From positions 6,820,001-6,884,000 of the forward strand of contig NZ_JADBEF010000001.1 of the NCBI RefSeq assembly GCF_014873535.1: DNA of 64,000 nucleotides, in the 5' to 3' direction. How positions within the stretch are numbered: the stretch's first letter is position 1; each line of letters starts with the position of its first letter. Origin of the DNA: Nonomuraea africana. Lineage in GTDB: Bacteria > Actinomycetota > Actinomycetes > Streptosporangiales > Streptosporangiaceae. The notes beneath the pieces were generated by a model. It had not been told where the DNA came from and made no database searches. It saw only the letters and a program-made list of their open reading frames with translations. Both the position numbers and the translations under genes were made by a program. Positions 43,663 through 53,001 of the stretch are shown here, one piece after another.

Positions 43663-44039
43663 GATTGCCTTCCCGGCTCTTTTTCGATTCACATTGTTCG
43701 TTATGCGAATCGCGAATCGAAGTCCCCGAAAGCCGGCGTGCGCGCTATGGGCGCCACAGGGAGCGCGCGCCGTCCGGCTGAGCTACCGACGCAGTTCTAT
43801 CACCACCGCGAGCGGCCGGGAACGCCGATAAACCCGAACCCCACCCTGGCTGGGGCCCCAACAGCGGATCAAGAAGGCGGCTGACAAGTCCGGATATAGG
43901 GAGGGCTGATTTCGGATATTCCCCCGACGTCTTACCAGTCGATCAAAGGAGTCCCACCGGCCCGTTACAACGGCTCGGGAAACAAATGCCACGGGCCGGG
44001 GGGTCAGATTTTTCCGTAGCGGGATATTGGCTTGACCGC
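43663..44039. other. 377-base intergenic region between secreted protein and radical SAM gene
   Basis: No gene is supported. It must contain the promoter of the secreted-protein gene near 43690-43740 and the 3' untranslated part of the radical SAM gene. A minus-strand ORF of 112 codons here has Arg/Ser-rich composition and is not believed. A CCCCA...TGGGG hairpin lies near 43841. Confidence 0.5.
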
Positions 44040-45362
44040 TCAGGCCGGCAGCAGAGCTTCCTGCGCGACCGCCTCCCACGGGAATCGATCGGCGAAGGCG
44101 GGACGGAGATCGGTCAGCCACACGGCCTGCGGGTCGTAATGAGCGAAGAACGGCTTACCGACCAGTGAGGGATCACGAGCCTGGATGAGGTGGAGGACGA
44201 AGACTTTCTGTCCCGCGATCTCGGTGACCCCGTCGACGCAGACCTTTCCTGGGGTCGCCGACATCGAAGGGCCCCGCACCGTACGGCAGAGCCCCGACAC
44301 CGACGCGTACGCGTCCCTGAAGACCTCGTACGCCTGGGCGAGCGGCACCGCGAAGTAGTCCTGCGGCCCCGTGTCCCGCTCGACGAACATGTAGTAGGGG
44401 ATCATCCCCATCCCGAGCTGCCGCCGCCACATCGACGACCACACCCCGGGATCGTCGTTGATCGACCTGATCAGCGGCGCCTGGGTGCGGATGGTCGCCC
44501 CCGAGGAGATGATGCGCGAGACCGCCTGCGACACCAGCGGGGAGTCCAGCTCGCGCGGGTGGGAGAAGTGGGCCATGAACGCCAGGTTCTTGCCCGCCGC
44601 CTTCACCTGCTCGAACAGCCGCAGCGTGTCGTCGGCGTCGGGGTCGGTGGTGAAGCGCTGCGGCCAGTAGGCCAGCGACTTGGTGCCGATGCGGATGGAC
44701 TCCAGCTGCTCGATCTCCAGCAGCGGCTCGACGTAGCGCCTGAGCACGGACTCACCCATGATCATGGGATCGCCTCCGGTCAGCAGCACGCTGGTGACCT
44801 CGGGGTGCGCACGCAGGTAGGCCAGCAGCTGGCCGACGTCGTCGGAGGCGAACTTCAGGTCGGCGTCGCCCACGAACTGCGCCCACCTGAAGCAGTAGGT
44901 GCAGTAGGCGTGGCATGTCTGACCCTGCTTGGGAAAGAAGAGGACCGTCTCGGGATACTTGTGCTGCATGCCGGGCACGGGCTCCATGTCGATGCGCGGC
45001 ACGTTGAGCGAGAGCTGTCCCGCCGGATGCGGGTTGAGTTTCATCCGGACCCTGTTGGCCTCGGCCTGGATCTCCGCGTTGGGCGCCTCCGCCTTCAGGA
45101 GATCGGCCAGCCTGTCCACGTCCGGGGCGGGCAGCATGTCCGCCTGCGGGAAGACCAGGCGGTATATGGGATCGTCGGGCGCGGCCGACCAGTCGATGAG
45201 TTCATCCACGACGTAGGCGTTGGTCCGAAAGGGCAGTACGGTCGCCACCGCCCGCACCTTCAGCCGCTGCGCCTCGTCCAGCTCCGTACGCCGCAACAGC
45301 TCGTCGAGGTGCTTGGAGGTGTACGCCTTGAAGCGCCGTGTTCCCGCTTGGTTCAAGATCAC
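44040..45362 (-). CDS. KamA-like radical SAM aminomutase-family protein
   Basis: 440-residue enzyme of the lysine 2,3-aminomutase family. The [4Fe-4S] radical-SAM triad CxxxCxxC is C150-H-A-Y-C154-T-Y-C157, followed by GGDP (LLTGGDPMIMG), the SAM-binding motif. SATPGKV near residue 390 is where the PLP lysine sits in the family. The usual C-terminal zinc-binding cysteines are missing, so the substrate may differ from lysine. The GTG at 45362 has AAAGG upstream; upstream in-frame codons have no site. Flanked by unrelated genes; no pathway can be inferred. Confidence 0.85.
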   Translation of the reverse strand: MILNQAGTRRFKAYTSKHLDELLRRTELDEAQRLKVRAVATVLPFRTNAYVVDELIDWSAAPDDPIYRLVFPQADMLPAPDVDRLADLLKAEAPNAEIQAEANRVRMKLNPHPAGQLSLNVPRIDMEPVPGMQHKYPETVLFFPKQGQTCHAYCTYCFRWAQFVGDADLKFASDDVGQLLAYLRAHPEVTSVLLTGGDPMIMGESVLRRYVEPLLEIEQLESIRIGTKSLAYWPQRFTTDPDADDTLRLFEQVKAAGKNLAFMAHFSHPRELDSPLVSQAVSRIISSGATIRTQAPLIRSINDDPGVWSSMWRRQLGMGMIPYYMFVERDTGPQDYFAVPLAQAYEVFRDAYASVSGLCRTVRGPSMSATPGKVCVDGVTEIAGQKVFVLHLIQARDPSLVGKPFFAHYDPQAVWLTDLRPAFADRFPWEAVAQEALLPA

Positions 45363-45537
45363 TAGGCCTTTCCCGTCTTTTTTGTTCGATCGGATGTAAA
45401 CCTCGTGGCCCTGTCGTGCGTCTAGGGTCCTTATACCCGGACGCGGCCCAGACCACTTCTGGTTCCGTCGCAGCCCAAGTTTCTGTCGAGACTCGACCAC
45501 TCGCGACATATCGCGAATGCGCATACACTGGCGGACT

Positions 45538-46095
45538 GTGACCGACGACGCAGTTCTGCGAGCCTCCGACGCCGACCGCGACCGTGTGGCGGCCGTGCTC
45601 GGGGAGGCCCTCTCCACGGGCAGACTGACCAGCGTCGAGCACGCCGACCGGCTGGAAGCCGCCTACTCGGCCAAGACCGTCGGCGAGCTCGTCCCCATCA
45701 CCCACGACCTTCCCGACATCTCGGCAAGCTCTCGGCCTGCCCTGGTCGACCAGCAGACCGTCAGCGCGGTCTTCAGCAAGGTCATCAGAAAGGGGCGGTG
45801 GGTCGCCTCTCGCCACACCACACTGACCGCGGCCTACGGCGCGCTCATCGTCGACCTGTCCGAGGCCGTGCTTCCCGGCAGGGAGATCACCCTGACCGTC
45901 AACGCCTACGCCGCCAAGCTCATCATCCGCGTCCCCGACGACGCCGAGGTCATCGACGAGGTGGCCGCGCTGTTCGCCAAGCGCCAGGTCTCCGGCGGCG
46001 CGGGCAGCGGCGGGCCGGTGATCAGGGTCGTCGGAAAGGTGACCTGTGGAAAGGTCGTCGTGGCCCGCGGGGTCACTGACTGGAACCTCGCATAA
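45538..46095 (+). CDS. DUF1707 domain protein, leaderless
   Basis: 185 residues. The DUF1707 domain at the start (VLRASDADRDRVAAVLGEALSTGRLTSVEHADRLEAAYSAKTVGEL) is an actinobacterial regulatory/SHOCT-like module, followed by a beta-rich C-terminal region (LIVDLSEAVLPGREITLTVNAYAAKLIIRVPDDAEV) like that of DUF2154-type cell-wall-active proteins. It lacks transmembrane helices. GTG at 45538 lies 10 bases after a TACACT (-10-like) element with no Shine-Dalgarno, so the mRNA is probably leaderless. Confidence 0.85.
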   Translation: MTDDAVLRASDADRDRVAAVLGEALSTGRLTSVEHADRLEAAYSAKTVGELVPITHDLPDISASSRPALVDQQTVSAVFSKVIRKGRWVASRHTTLTAAYGALIVDLSEAVLPGREITLTVNAYAAKLIIRVPDDAEVIDEVAALFAKRQVSGGAGSGGPVIRVVGKVTCGKVVVARGVTDWNLA

Positions 46096-46114
46096 CAACC
46101 ATACGATTCGAACT

Positions 46115-47137
46115 GTGCCAGAGTCCGAACCGCCGATAGCGCTTGACGCCATGGGCGGCGACCATGCGCCGCACGAGATCGTGGCCGGTGCCGTCCAGGC
46201 GGTCAGAGAGCACGGCCTGTCGATCGTCCTGGTCGGCTCGCCACGCGTGCTCTACGAGTCGCTGGCCGACCACGACGCCACCTCCGAGATCCCGATCGTC
46301 AGGGCCGAGGAGGCGCTGGCCATGGACGAGGGCGCGCTGTCCAGCCTGCGCCGCCCCCGCTCCAGCATCGCCGTCGCCTGCCATCTGCTCAGGCGGGGCG
46401 ACGCCTCGGCCGTGGTCTCGGCCGGCTCCACCGGCGGGGTCGTCGCCACGGGCAAACTCAGGCTGAAGGCGCAGCAGTCGGTGCTCAGGCCCGCGCTCGC
46501 CGTCGCCCTGCCCACCAGGCCCAGGCCCACCATCCTGCTCGACGCGGGCGCGAACGCCGAGGTCAAGCCGGAAATGCTGGTGCAGTTCGCACATCTCGGC
46601 TCCGCCTACGCCGAGACCGCCTACGCCATGGACGCCCCCCGCGTCGGCCTGCTCACCATCGGCGCCGAGCCCGAGAAGGGCAACAAGCTCGCGAAGCGCG
46701 CCCACGAGCTGCTGAAGGCCACGCACGGCATCACCTTCATCGGCAACGTCGAGGGCCACGACCTGCTCTCGGGCGCGGCGGACGTCATCGTGACCGACGG
46801 CTTCACCGGCAACGTCGCGCTCAAGACGATGGAGGGCGCGGTCCGCTACGCCTTCACCGAACTGAGCGAGTCCATCAGCGCCAGCCCGATGGCGAGGATG
46901 GGCGCGCTCATGCAACGCGGCCGGCTCAGGGACCTCTCCCGAAGGCTCGACTCCGAGGCGTACGGCGGAGCGGCCCTCCTCGGCCTCAACGGCACGGTCG
47001 TCATCGCGCACGGAGCGGCCAAGGCCGCCTCCATCAGCGCGGCGTGCCAGCTGGCCGCCACCCTCTCGCGCAGGGGCATCGTCGCCAGGATCGGCGAACG
47101 CCTCGCCACCGGCCATCGCCCCCACCGGCTCTGGTGA
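46115..47137 (+). CDS. plsX: phosphate acyltransferase PlsX
   Basis: 340-residue PlsX, which makes acyl-phosphate from acyl-ACP for phospholipid synthesis. The start reads LDAMGGDHAPHEIVAGA, and the core has conserved AGSTGGVVATGK-like glycine motifs, LLTIGAEPEKGNKLAK and IVTDGFTGNVALK. The GTG at 46115 with no strong Shine-Dalgarno is the only start compatible with the family N-terminus; the frame is open upstream over the DUF1707 gene. Confidence 0.95.
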   Translation: MPESEPPIALDAMGGDHAPHEIVAGAVQAVREHGLSIVLVGSPRVLYESLADHDATSEIPIVRAEEALAMDEGALSSLRRPRSSIAVACHLLRRGDASAVVSAGSTGGVVATGKLRLKAQQSVLRPALAVALPTRPRPTILLDAGANAEVKPEMLVQFAHLGSAYAETAYAMDAPRVGLLTIGAEPEKGNKLAKRAHELLKATHGITFIGNVEGHDLLSGAADVIVTDGFTGNVALKTMEGAVRYAFTELSESISASPMARMGALMQRGRLRDLSRRLDSEAYGGAALLGLNGTVVIAHGAAKAASISAACQLAATLSRRGIVARIGERLATGHRPHRLW

Positions 47138-47193
47138 TCACCACCCATCGCGGCAATCAGCGCCGCAGTCGGGCTCACCGGTACCCTTAGAGC

Positions 47194-48921
47194 ATGACCG
47201 ACCCGCAGATAGTGCTCACCGAGCGCGTCCAGCAGGCGCTGGCGAACGCGTTCGGTTCCGAGTACGCCGACGCAGACCCGCTGATCAGGCCCTCCCAGTT
47301 CGCCGACTTCCAGGCGAACGTCGCGATGAGCCTGGGCAAGCGCCTGCGACGAGCCCCGCGGGAGGTCGCCCAGGCCATCGCCGACCAGCTCGGCGACTTC
47401 CCGGGCACGGTCGAGGTCAGCGGCCCCGGCTTCCTCAACATCACGCTCGACTCCGGCTGGATCACCGCCGAGGCCACCGAGATGCTCGCCGACCCCCGCA
47501 CGGGCATCGGCACGGCCACCCCGCCGCAGCGCGTGGTGATCGACTACTCCGCCCCGAACGCGGCCAAGGAGATGCACGTCGGCCACCTGCGCACCACGAT
47601 CGTGGGCGACGCCATGGCGCGCATCTACGAGCACCTGGGCAGCACCGTCGTGCGCCAGAACCACTTGGGCGACTGGGGCACGCCGTTCGGCATGCTCATC
47701 GAGCACCTGCTCGACATCGGCGAGGCGGCCGCGGTCGAGCAGCTCGAGGCCGGCCAGGGCACCGAGTACTACCAGGCCGCCCGCGCCAAGTTCGACAGCG
47801 ACGAGGCGTTCAAGACGCGCTCCCGCCAGCGGGTCACCACGCTCCAGTCGGGCGATCCTGAGACCATCCGGCTCTGGCACGTCTTCATGGACGCCACGAT
47901 CCGCTACTTCGACAAGGTCTACGAGATGCTCGGCGTCACGCTCACCGACGCCGACATCGCGGGCGAGAGCATGTACAACTCGATGCTCGAGAAGACCTGC
48001 GACGACCTCGAGGCGCAGGGCGTCGCGGTGCTCAGCGAGGGCGCGCTCTGCCTGTTCCCGCCGGGTTTCACCGGCTCGGACGACAAGCCGCTCCCCCTGA
48101 TCATCCGCAAGAGCGACGGCGGCTACGGCTACGCCTCCACCGACATGGCGGCGATCCGCTACCGCGTCGACGACCTCAAGGCCGACCGCATTCTCTACGT
48201 GGTCGGAGCCGACCAGGCGCTCCACTTCCGCATGGTGTTCGCCGCCGCCAGGCAGGCGGGGTGGCTGCCCGACTCGGTCTCCGCCGAGCACGTCCAGATC
48301 GGCATGATGCTGGGCAAGGACGGCCGCCGCTTCAAGACCCGCTCAGGCGAGTCGGTCAAGCTCATGGACCTGCTCCAGGAGGCGGTCGACCGCGCCGGCA
48401 CGGCCATCGCCGAACGCGGGTACGACGAGGAGACCAGAGCCGAGATCGCCCACGCGGTGGGCATGGGCGCGGTCAAGTACGCCGACCTGTCGATCAGCCA
48501 CGACAGCGAGTACGTCTTCGACTTCGACCGCATGCTCAACTTCTCGGGCAACACCGGCCCGTACATGCAGTACGCCACGGCCCGGATCCGCTCCATCTTC
48601 CGCAAGGCCGGGGTCGAGCCTGCCGCCGCGCAGGGTCCGATCATCCTCGGCGTGCCGGCCGAGCGCGCTCTCGCCCTGCACCTGCTCGGGTTCGGCGCGG
48701 TCGTCGACCAGGTCGCCGATCTCGTCGAGCCGCACAGATTGTGCGCCTTCCTCTTCGAGACCGCCAGCCTCTTCAGCACCTTCTACGAGGAGTGCCCAGT
48801 GCTCATGGAGGGCGTCGACGCCGAGACGCGTGCCTCCAGGCTCGCCCTGTGCGCGCTGACCCTGCGCGTGCTGGAAACCGGTCTCGACCTCCTGGGAGTC
48901 CCCGTTCCCGACCGCATGTAA
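47194..48921 (+). CDS. argS: arginyl-tRNA synthetase
   Basis: 575-residue class I aminoacyl-tRNA synthetase. An N-terminal Add1 domain leads to the HIGH motif (HVGHLRTTIVGD), the catalytic Rossmann fold (NHLGDWGTPFG), the KMSKS-equivalent LGKDGRRFKTRSG (Arg-specific form), and the C-terminal DALR anticodon-binding domain (NTGPYMQYATARIRS, then LETGLDLLGVPVPDRM). Length is typical for bacterial ArgS. ATG start. Confidence 0.97.
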   Translation: MTDPQIVLTERVQQALANAFGSEYADADPLIRPSQFADFQANVAMSLGKRLRRAPREVAQAIADQLGDFPGTVEVSGPGFLNITLDSGWITAEATEMLADPRTGIGTATPPQRVVIDYSAPNAAKEMHVGHLRTTIVGDAMARIYEHLGSTVVRQNHLGDWGTPFGMLIEHLLDIGEAAAVEQLEAGQGTEYYQAARAKFDSDEAFKTRSRQRVTTLQSGDPETIRLWHVFMDATIRYFDKVYEMLGVTLTDADIAGESMYNSMLEKTCDDLEAQGVAVLSEGALCLFPPGFTGSDDKPLPLIIRKSDGGYGYASTDMAAIRYRVDDLKADRILYVVGADQALHFRMVFAAARQAGWLPDSVSAEHVQIGMMLGKDGRRFKTRSGESVKLMDLLQEAVDRAGTAIAERGYDEETRAEIAHAVGMGAVKYADLSISHDSEYVFDFDRMLNFSGNTGPYMQYATARIRSIFRKAGVEPAAAQGPIILGVPAERALALHLLGFGAVVDQVADLVEPHRLCAFLFETASLFSTFYEECPVLMEGVDAETRASRLALCALTLRVLETGLDLLGVPVPDRM

Positions 48922-48982
48922 GGGATGGGCGCGCCTCCACCTGGTTGGCGCGCCCCCCGGCTAGGCTTTACGCGGTCATGAA

Positions 48983-50344
48983 GTGAGGCCGACATTGGGG
49001 GAGTTCTCGACCTTGGCAACGGATCTGAGCGCGAGCCCCCCAGCCACGACTGAGCTCCACCGCTACGCCGAGGCTCTGCTCGCCAACCTCGCCGCCAACG
49101 GCTCGGCGCCCCCAGCGGCACCCGCCTTTCGGGACATTCCCGGCTTCTGGCTGCCGCCTGCCGTCCAGGCGCTCGTCGCGATCCTCAGGGGCGACGACCC
49201 CCTCGAGCCGCTGACCACGGCCGCCAACCGCGACCAGCGCAACACCGCCCTGTTCCTGTGCCTGGCCCTGGCCGTGGCCGGCCACGGTGACCGCATCCAC
49301 GCCTCCTGGCTGGGCACCGCCTTCGGCGAGCTGTCCATGGAGCTGCCCGTCAACCACGGCCAGCGTGCGCTGTGGCTGGCCGCCGCCAGGGGCGCGTACG
49401 GCCCGGCCGGCAAGATCTTCGTCCTTCGCAAGCTCGACGCGCTGTCCATCCCCGCGCACGCCGACACCGAGCAGTGGCTCCAGGCCCTCGCCCCAGGCGA
49501 GCCGTCCGTCGTGGTGCCCACCGCCCTCGTCGACTTCCCCGAACTGGCCGAGATCCCCGAACTGGCCAAGCCCGCCCAGGCCGCCGCCCGCCTGTCCAGG
49601 CTGCGCGCCCGGTGCGCCGAGATCACCATGACCAGGCAGGCCGAGCACGACTCCCGCACGCCGCTCACCAACTCGGCCGCCACGCCCGCCACGGCCTGGG
49701 CGGAGGAGGAGCCGCTGGCCGTCCTCCGTTCGCTGGTCGGCCTCGGCGGGCCCGCGGGACCGATGGGCTCGCTCATCGGTCACCTGCTCGACGACCTGCG
49801 CCCGGGCTCGGACCCTTACCTGGCCGCGATCGCGCTCCACGTCGCCGCGCCGATCCTGCGCGAGGTCGCCGCGGAACTGGAAGCCGACACCCGGCTCACT
49901 CCGCCCGACTCGATCACCGTGCCGGTGCTCGGCCACCGCCTGGTGCTACTGCCAGAGGGGCCTGACGCCGAGTCGATGGCCGCCGCCGAGCGCGCCATCA
50001 TCACCGACGGGGTCCCCGACCGCCGCCTGCCGTGGCTCGCCTACCTGCTCATGGCCCTGGCCGGCACCCTGGTGATCCTCGCGGTCGTGGCCTGGTGGCC
50101 GCTCGCCGTCGTGGGGGTGGCCGCCGCCGGCCTGGGTGGCTGGCAACTCTGGCGACACCAGCAGGCGCGACGTTCCGACGCGGCTTACGTGGAGACGCGG
50201 CTCGCGGAGCTCAAGGACCTCGCGGATGGCGCGGTCTGGGCCCTGCACGCGTACGCCCGTGAGGCCGACGACCGGGCCAAGCAGGCCGCCGAGGACTCCG
50301 CCGGGCTCATCCGCCTCCTCCGCCGCGGCCCCAGAGCCGCCTAG
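48983..50344 (+). CDS. hypothetical protein with two C-terminal membrane helices
   Basis: 453 residues from GTG at 48983, or 443 from TTG at 49013, which has GGGGGAG upstream and may be the real start. A long Ala/Leu/Pro-rich soluble part (residues 1-350) with TPR-like helices precedes a double hydrophobic stretch (WLAYLLMALAGTLVILAVVAWWPLAVVGVAAAGLGGW) and a polar helical tail. Topology is therefore a large cytoplasmic or extracytoplasmic domain with a C-terminal anchor. I do not recognise a family. Confidence 0.65.
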   Translation: MRPTLGEFSTLATDLSASPPATTELHRYAEALLANLAANGSAPPAAPAFRDIPGFWLPPAVQALVAILRGDDPLEPLTTAANRDQRNTALFLCLALAVAGHGDRIHASWLGTAFGELSMELPVNHGQRALWLAAARGAYGPAGKIFVLRKLDALSIPAHADTEQWLQALAPGEPSVVVPTALVDFPELAEIPELAKPAQAAARLSRLRARCAEITMTRQAEHDSRTPLTNSAATPATAWAEEEPLAVLRSLVGLGGPAGPMGSLIGHLLDDLRPGSDPYLAAIALHVAAPILREVAAELEADTRLTPPDSITVPVLGHRLVLLPEGPDAESMAAAERAIITDGVPDRRLPWLAYLLMALAGTLVILAVVAWWPLAVVGVAAAGLGGWQLWRHQQARRSDAAYVETRLAELKDLADGAVWALHAYAREADDRAKQAAEDSAGLIRLLRRGPRAA

Positions 50345-50802
50345 CCCGACCTTCCACCGAGCCTCGCACACCAGACCCCGCCTTCAGACCTCGCCCAGCA
50401 GGCCCGTCTTCAGCCTTGCGCAGCAGGCCCCGTCTTAGGCATGGCGCGGCAGACCCCACTCTCGGGCTTCGCGGCACTACAGACCTTGCGCAGCACTTCG
50501 GGCTTCACGCTGCACTTCGGGCTTCACGCTGCACTTCGGGCCTTCGCGGCAGGCTCCCGTCTTCGGGCCTCGGCCCAGTGGGCGCCGTCTTCGGTCCAGC
50601 AGGCCCCGTCTTCCGGCCTTGTGGGCAGTGGCCCCTCGCAAGCCTAAGGTCGGCGAGCGGGGGCCGTCGAAAGAACAGTCGCCATGACGCGCGGCAGTGC
50701 TCCAGCAGGCGCGCCATCACGCATACGTTCGTCCGCCCGGCGGCACGCCCAGCGGACGCACCAGACCAGCCCCCCAGCCGGTCCGGCGCACGCTCACAGA
50801 GC
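50345..50802. other. 458-base minisatellite-like spacer
   Basis: No gene. The region is built from degenerate repeats of motifs like CGTCTTCGGCC and CAGCAGGCCC. The clearest is a 19-bp tandem unit GCACTTCGGGCTTCACGCT at 50493-50511 and 50512-50530 with a partial third copy to 50541. From 50642 to 50802 nothing is recognised; the sepF terminator should be there. Confidence 0.6.
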
Positions 50803-51183
50803 TCAGGTGCTCTCGATCTCCACATGCGCGGGCGCGAGCAGGAACACCCGATCCGCGATGCGTTCGATCCGCCCGTCGCACCCGTAAGCCAGTCCGGCCG
50901 CGAAGTCGACCATCCTGGTGGCCTCCGGCATGGGCATGCCGGTGACGTCCATGATGACCGTCTGCCCCTCGCGGAAGTGCTGGCCGATCATCGGCGCGTC
51001 GTTGTACTTCAGTGGCTGGACCATCACGATCCGCGACGACTCGACGGTGGCCCGCCACCGCTTCGCGGCACGCTCCGACGCCGGCACGTACTCATCTTCG
51101 TACTGCTCGTCTTCGTAGCCGTCGTCGTATTGATCGATCCCGCCCAGGCCAAGGTAGCTCACCACCTTGCGCACTGCCCCCAT
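50803..51183 (-). CDS. sepF: SepF-like cell division protein
   Basis: 126 residues. It begins with an amphipathic membrane-binding helix (MGAVRKVVSYLGLGG), followed by an acidic linker (DDGYEDEQYEDEY) and the DUF552/SepF core (SRIVMVQPLKYNDAPMIGQHFREGQTVIMDVTGMPMPEATRMVDFAAGL). SepF tethers FtsZ to the membrane. It is far from any division cluster in the window, so it is probably one of several SepF-like paralogues found in filamentous actinobacteria. Confidence 0.9.
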   Translation of the reverse strand: MGAVRKVVSYLGLGGIDQYDDGYEDEQYEDEYVPASERAAKRWRATVESSRIVMVQPLKYNDAPMIGQHFREGQTVIMDVTGMPMPEATRMVDFAAGLAYGCDGRIERIADRVFLLAPAHVEIEST

Positions 51184-51349
51184 CGGCTTGTCCTTTCCTC
51201 AGGAACTCACCGTAATCGGCACGTCCCTACACATTGGACGGTAACCGACGCCTCGGCGTTCGCCATGCGACACGCCCAACACATATTCCATTTTGTACGG
51301 CAAGCGTCCCGGTTTCGACTGGATATCTGCCGCCTATATCATCGATCTC

Positions 51350-52129
51350 ATGCGCCTGTTCACCGTCGATGCCTTCACCGACACAGCATTCCACGGTAAT
51401 CCTGCCGCTGTCTGCCTCCTGAACGCAGGCGCTTCCGACACCTGGATGCAGTCTCTGGCCACCGAGATGGGCCTGTCGGAGACCGCGTTCCTGCTCGGTA
51501 ATTCGCTGCGCTGGTTCACTCCGGCGGTCGAAGTATCGCTGAGCGGACACGCGACGCTGGCCACGGCCCATGTGCTCTATTCCACAGGAGCGGCCACCGG
51601 AACGCTCCAATTCACGACGAAGAGTGGAATCCTCACCGTGAATCGATCCGACGACGGACTGATCACGATGGATTTCCCAGCCAAAGAAGTGACTCCTGCC
51701 ACAGTTCCCGACGGACTCGAAAAGGCACTTGGAGCTGCGGTGGTAAGCGTGAACCGCAGCCAGCTCGACCTGCTGGTGGAGCTCGAATCCGAGGAGAGCG
51801 TGCGCTCCCTTCGCCCCGACATCCCCGCCCTCGAGGCCGTCGACGCGAGGGGCGTCATCGTCACCGCCGCGGCCTCCTCCGCCACCCCCGCCGACTACGT
51901 CTCGCGCTTCTTCGCGCCTCGTGTGGGTGTGCCCGAGGACCCGGTCACCGGTTCGGCTCACTGCGCACTCGCCCCGTTCTGGTCGGCCAGGCTCGGCCGC
52001 GACTCTCTCCTCGGCGCCCAGCTGTCGGCAAGGGGCGGCATGGTCCACACCACCCTCCGCGGCGACCGAGTCGACCTGGCCGGCCGCGCAGTGACCATCC
52101 TCGAAGCCACCCTGCACCTCGACACCTAG
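51350..52129 (+). CDS. PhzF-family isomerase/epimerase
   Basis: 259 residues starting MRLFTVDAFTDTAFHGNPAAVCLL, the diagnostic opening of the PhzF family, with catalytic-type Glu44 in MGLSETAFL, SGHATLATAH, and the C-terminal GVPEDPVTGSAHCALAPFW. Members catalyse isomerisations with a diaminopimelate-epimerase-like fold; the substrate is unknown. The ATG at 51350 is 12 bases after TATATC, so the gene may be leaderless; the long open frame before it is not used. Confidence 0.92.
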   Translation: MRLFTVDAFTDTAFHGNPAAVCLLNAGASDTWMQSLATEMGLSETAFLLGNSLRWFTPAVEVSLSGHATLATAHVLYSTGAATGTLQFTTKSGILTVNRSDDGLITMDFPAKEVTPATVPDGLEKALGAAVVSVNRSQLDLLVELESEESVRSLRPDIPALEAVDARGVIVTAAASSATPADYVSRFFAPRVGVPEDPVTGSAHCALAPFWSARLGRDSLLGAQLSARGGMVHTTLRGDRVDLAGRAVTILEATLHLDT

Positions 52130-52308
52130 ACCGCCGCACCTCTCTCCAGCGTCCTCCACCGGCACCTCAGCGATCCTCCGCATTCGTCAGCCTGCGGCCT
52201 GCCACAGATCTCCCAAGCCTGCGGTCTCATGCCGCAGACCTTCCAGTCGTCAGCGGTCGAAGCCCCATAACGAGGTAGAGGTCGCCCGAAGTGCACCGCG
52301 CATGTCGT

Positions 52309-53001
52309 CTAGCCCGTCAGCGGACCGGCCAGCACCCCACCACCAGCCTCCACATCGCCCTCCCATACGAACGCCTCGTCGACCATCGGCCTCCGCCCCC
52401 ACAGCATCAACAAGAGGTGCTCCGCGGTACCGGACACTTTGGCGACCGGCGCGCCGGGCCCATACGTCCACGACGCCCCCGTGTCGGTCGCGTCGAGTCG
52501 CACAGCGGAGCCGGGCGGCCGCGCCCGTCCCCGCACGACCTGTCGTGGCGCCATCGTGTCCACCACCTCAGCCACCCCCTCCCCCGCCAGCTCCGGCGGG
52601 AGGACGCTTGCCGTACCCAGAGCATGTTCGGCATCCCACCGGTGCAGCAACGCCTCCAGACACCGGCGCCGCTGCCAGAACCCCACCGTGCCCGGCGGAT
52701 GAAACGTCCACGCCTCCACCGACGGGTCAGCATCCAACGCCTCCAGCAAGGTCGCCGACGCGCGATCGAACCACCGCAGCAACCCCGCACGATCTCTCGG
52801 CGCCGCCGCAGCCACGTAGTCGCCCCGCTTCTCCATCACCGCCACAGCGGCCCACAGATTGGACCCACCCAGATGCTCGGCGAGATCGCGCAAGGTCCAG
52901 TCGCCGCAGTGCTCGATCGGCGCCTCCAGATCGGCATCCAGACAGGCCCGAAACGCCATCAGCTCCTGACCCAGATGGGCGAGAAGATCTCGAGAATCCA
53001 T
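52309..53001 (-). CDS. maleylpyruvate isomerase-like mycothiol-dependent family protein
   Basis: 230 residues. The N-terminal MDMPI/DinB-like domain (MDSRDLLAHLGQELMAFRACLDADLEAPIEHCGDWTLRDLAEHLGGSNLWAAVAV) has the His/Asp pattern for a metal site, and the C-terminal domain starts near residue 150. Such enzymes work with mycothiol, the actinobacterial thiol. ATG at 53001 gives the family start; the longer open frame is unlikely. Substrate unknown. Confidence 0.87.
   Translation of the reverse strand: MDSRDLLAHLGQELMAFRACLDADLEAPIEHCGDWTLRDLAEHLGGSNLWAAVAVMEKRGDYVAAAAPRDRAGLLRWFDRASATLLEALDADPSVEAWTFHPPGTVGFWQRRRCLEALLHRWDAEHALGTASVLPPELAGEGVAEVVDTMAPRQVVRGRARPPGSAVRLDATDTGASWTYGPGAPVAKVSGTAEHLLLMLWGRRPMVDEAFVWEGDVEAGGGVLAGPLTG

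Noticed and set aside
43783-44121. 112-codon minus-strand ORF after the radical SAM gene
   Set aside because: Overlaps the end of the radical SAM gene and has Arg/Ser-rich, non-coding-like composition.
50493-50541. 19-bp tandem repeat considered as an iteron origin
   Set aside because: No replication initiator gene, no AT-rich unwinding region, and the surrounding region is a degenerate GC-rich minisatellite.
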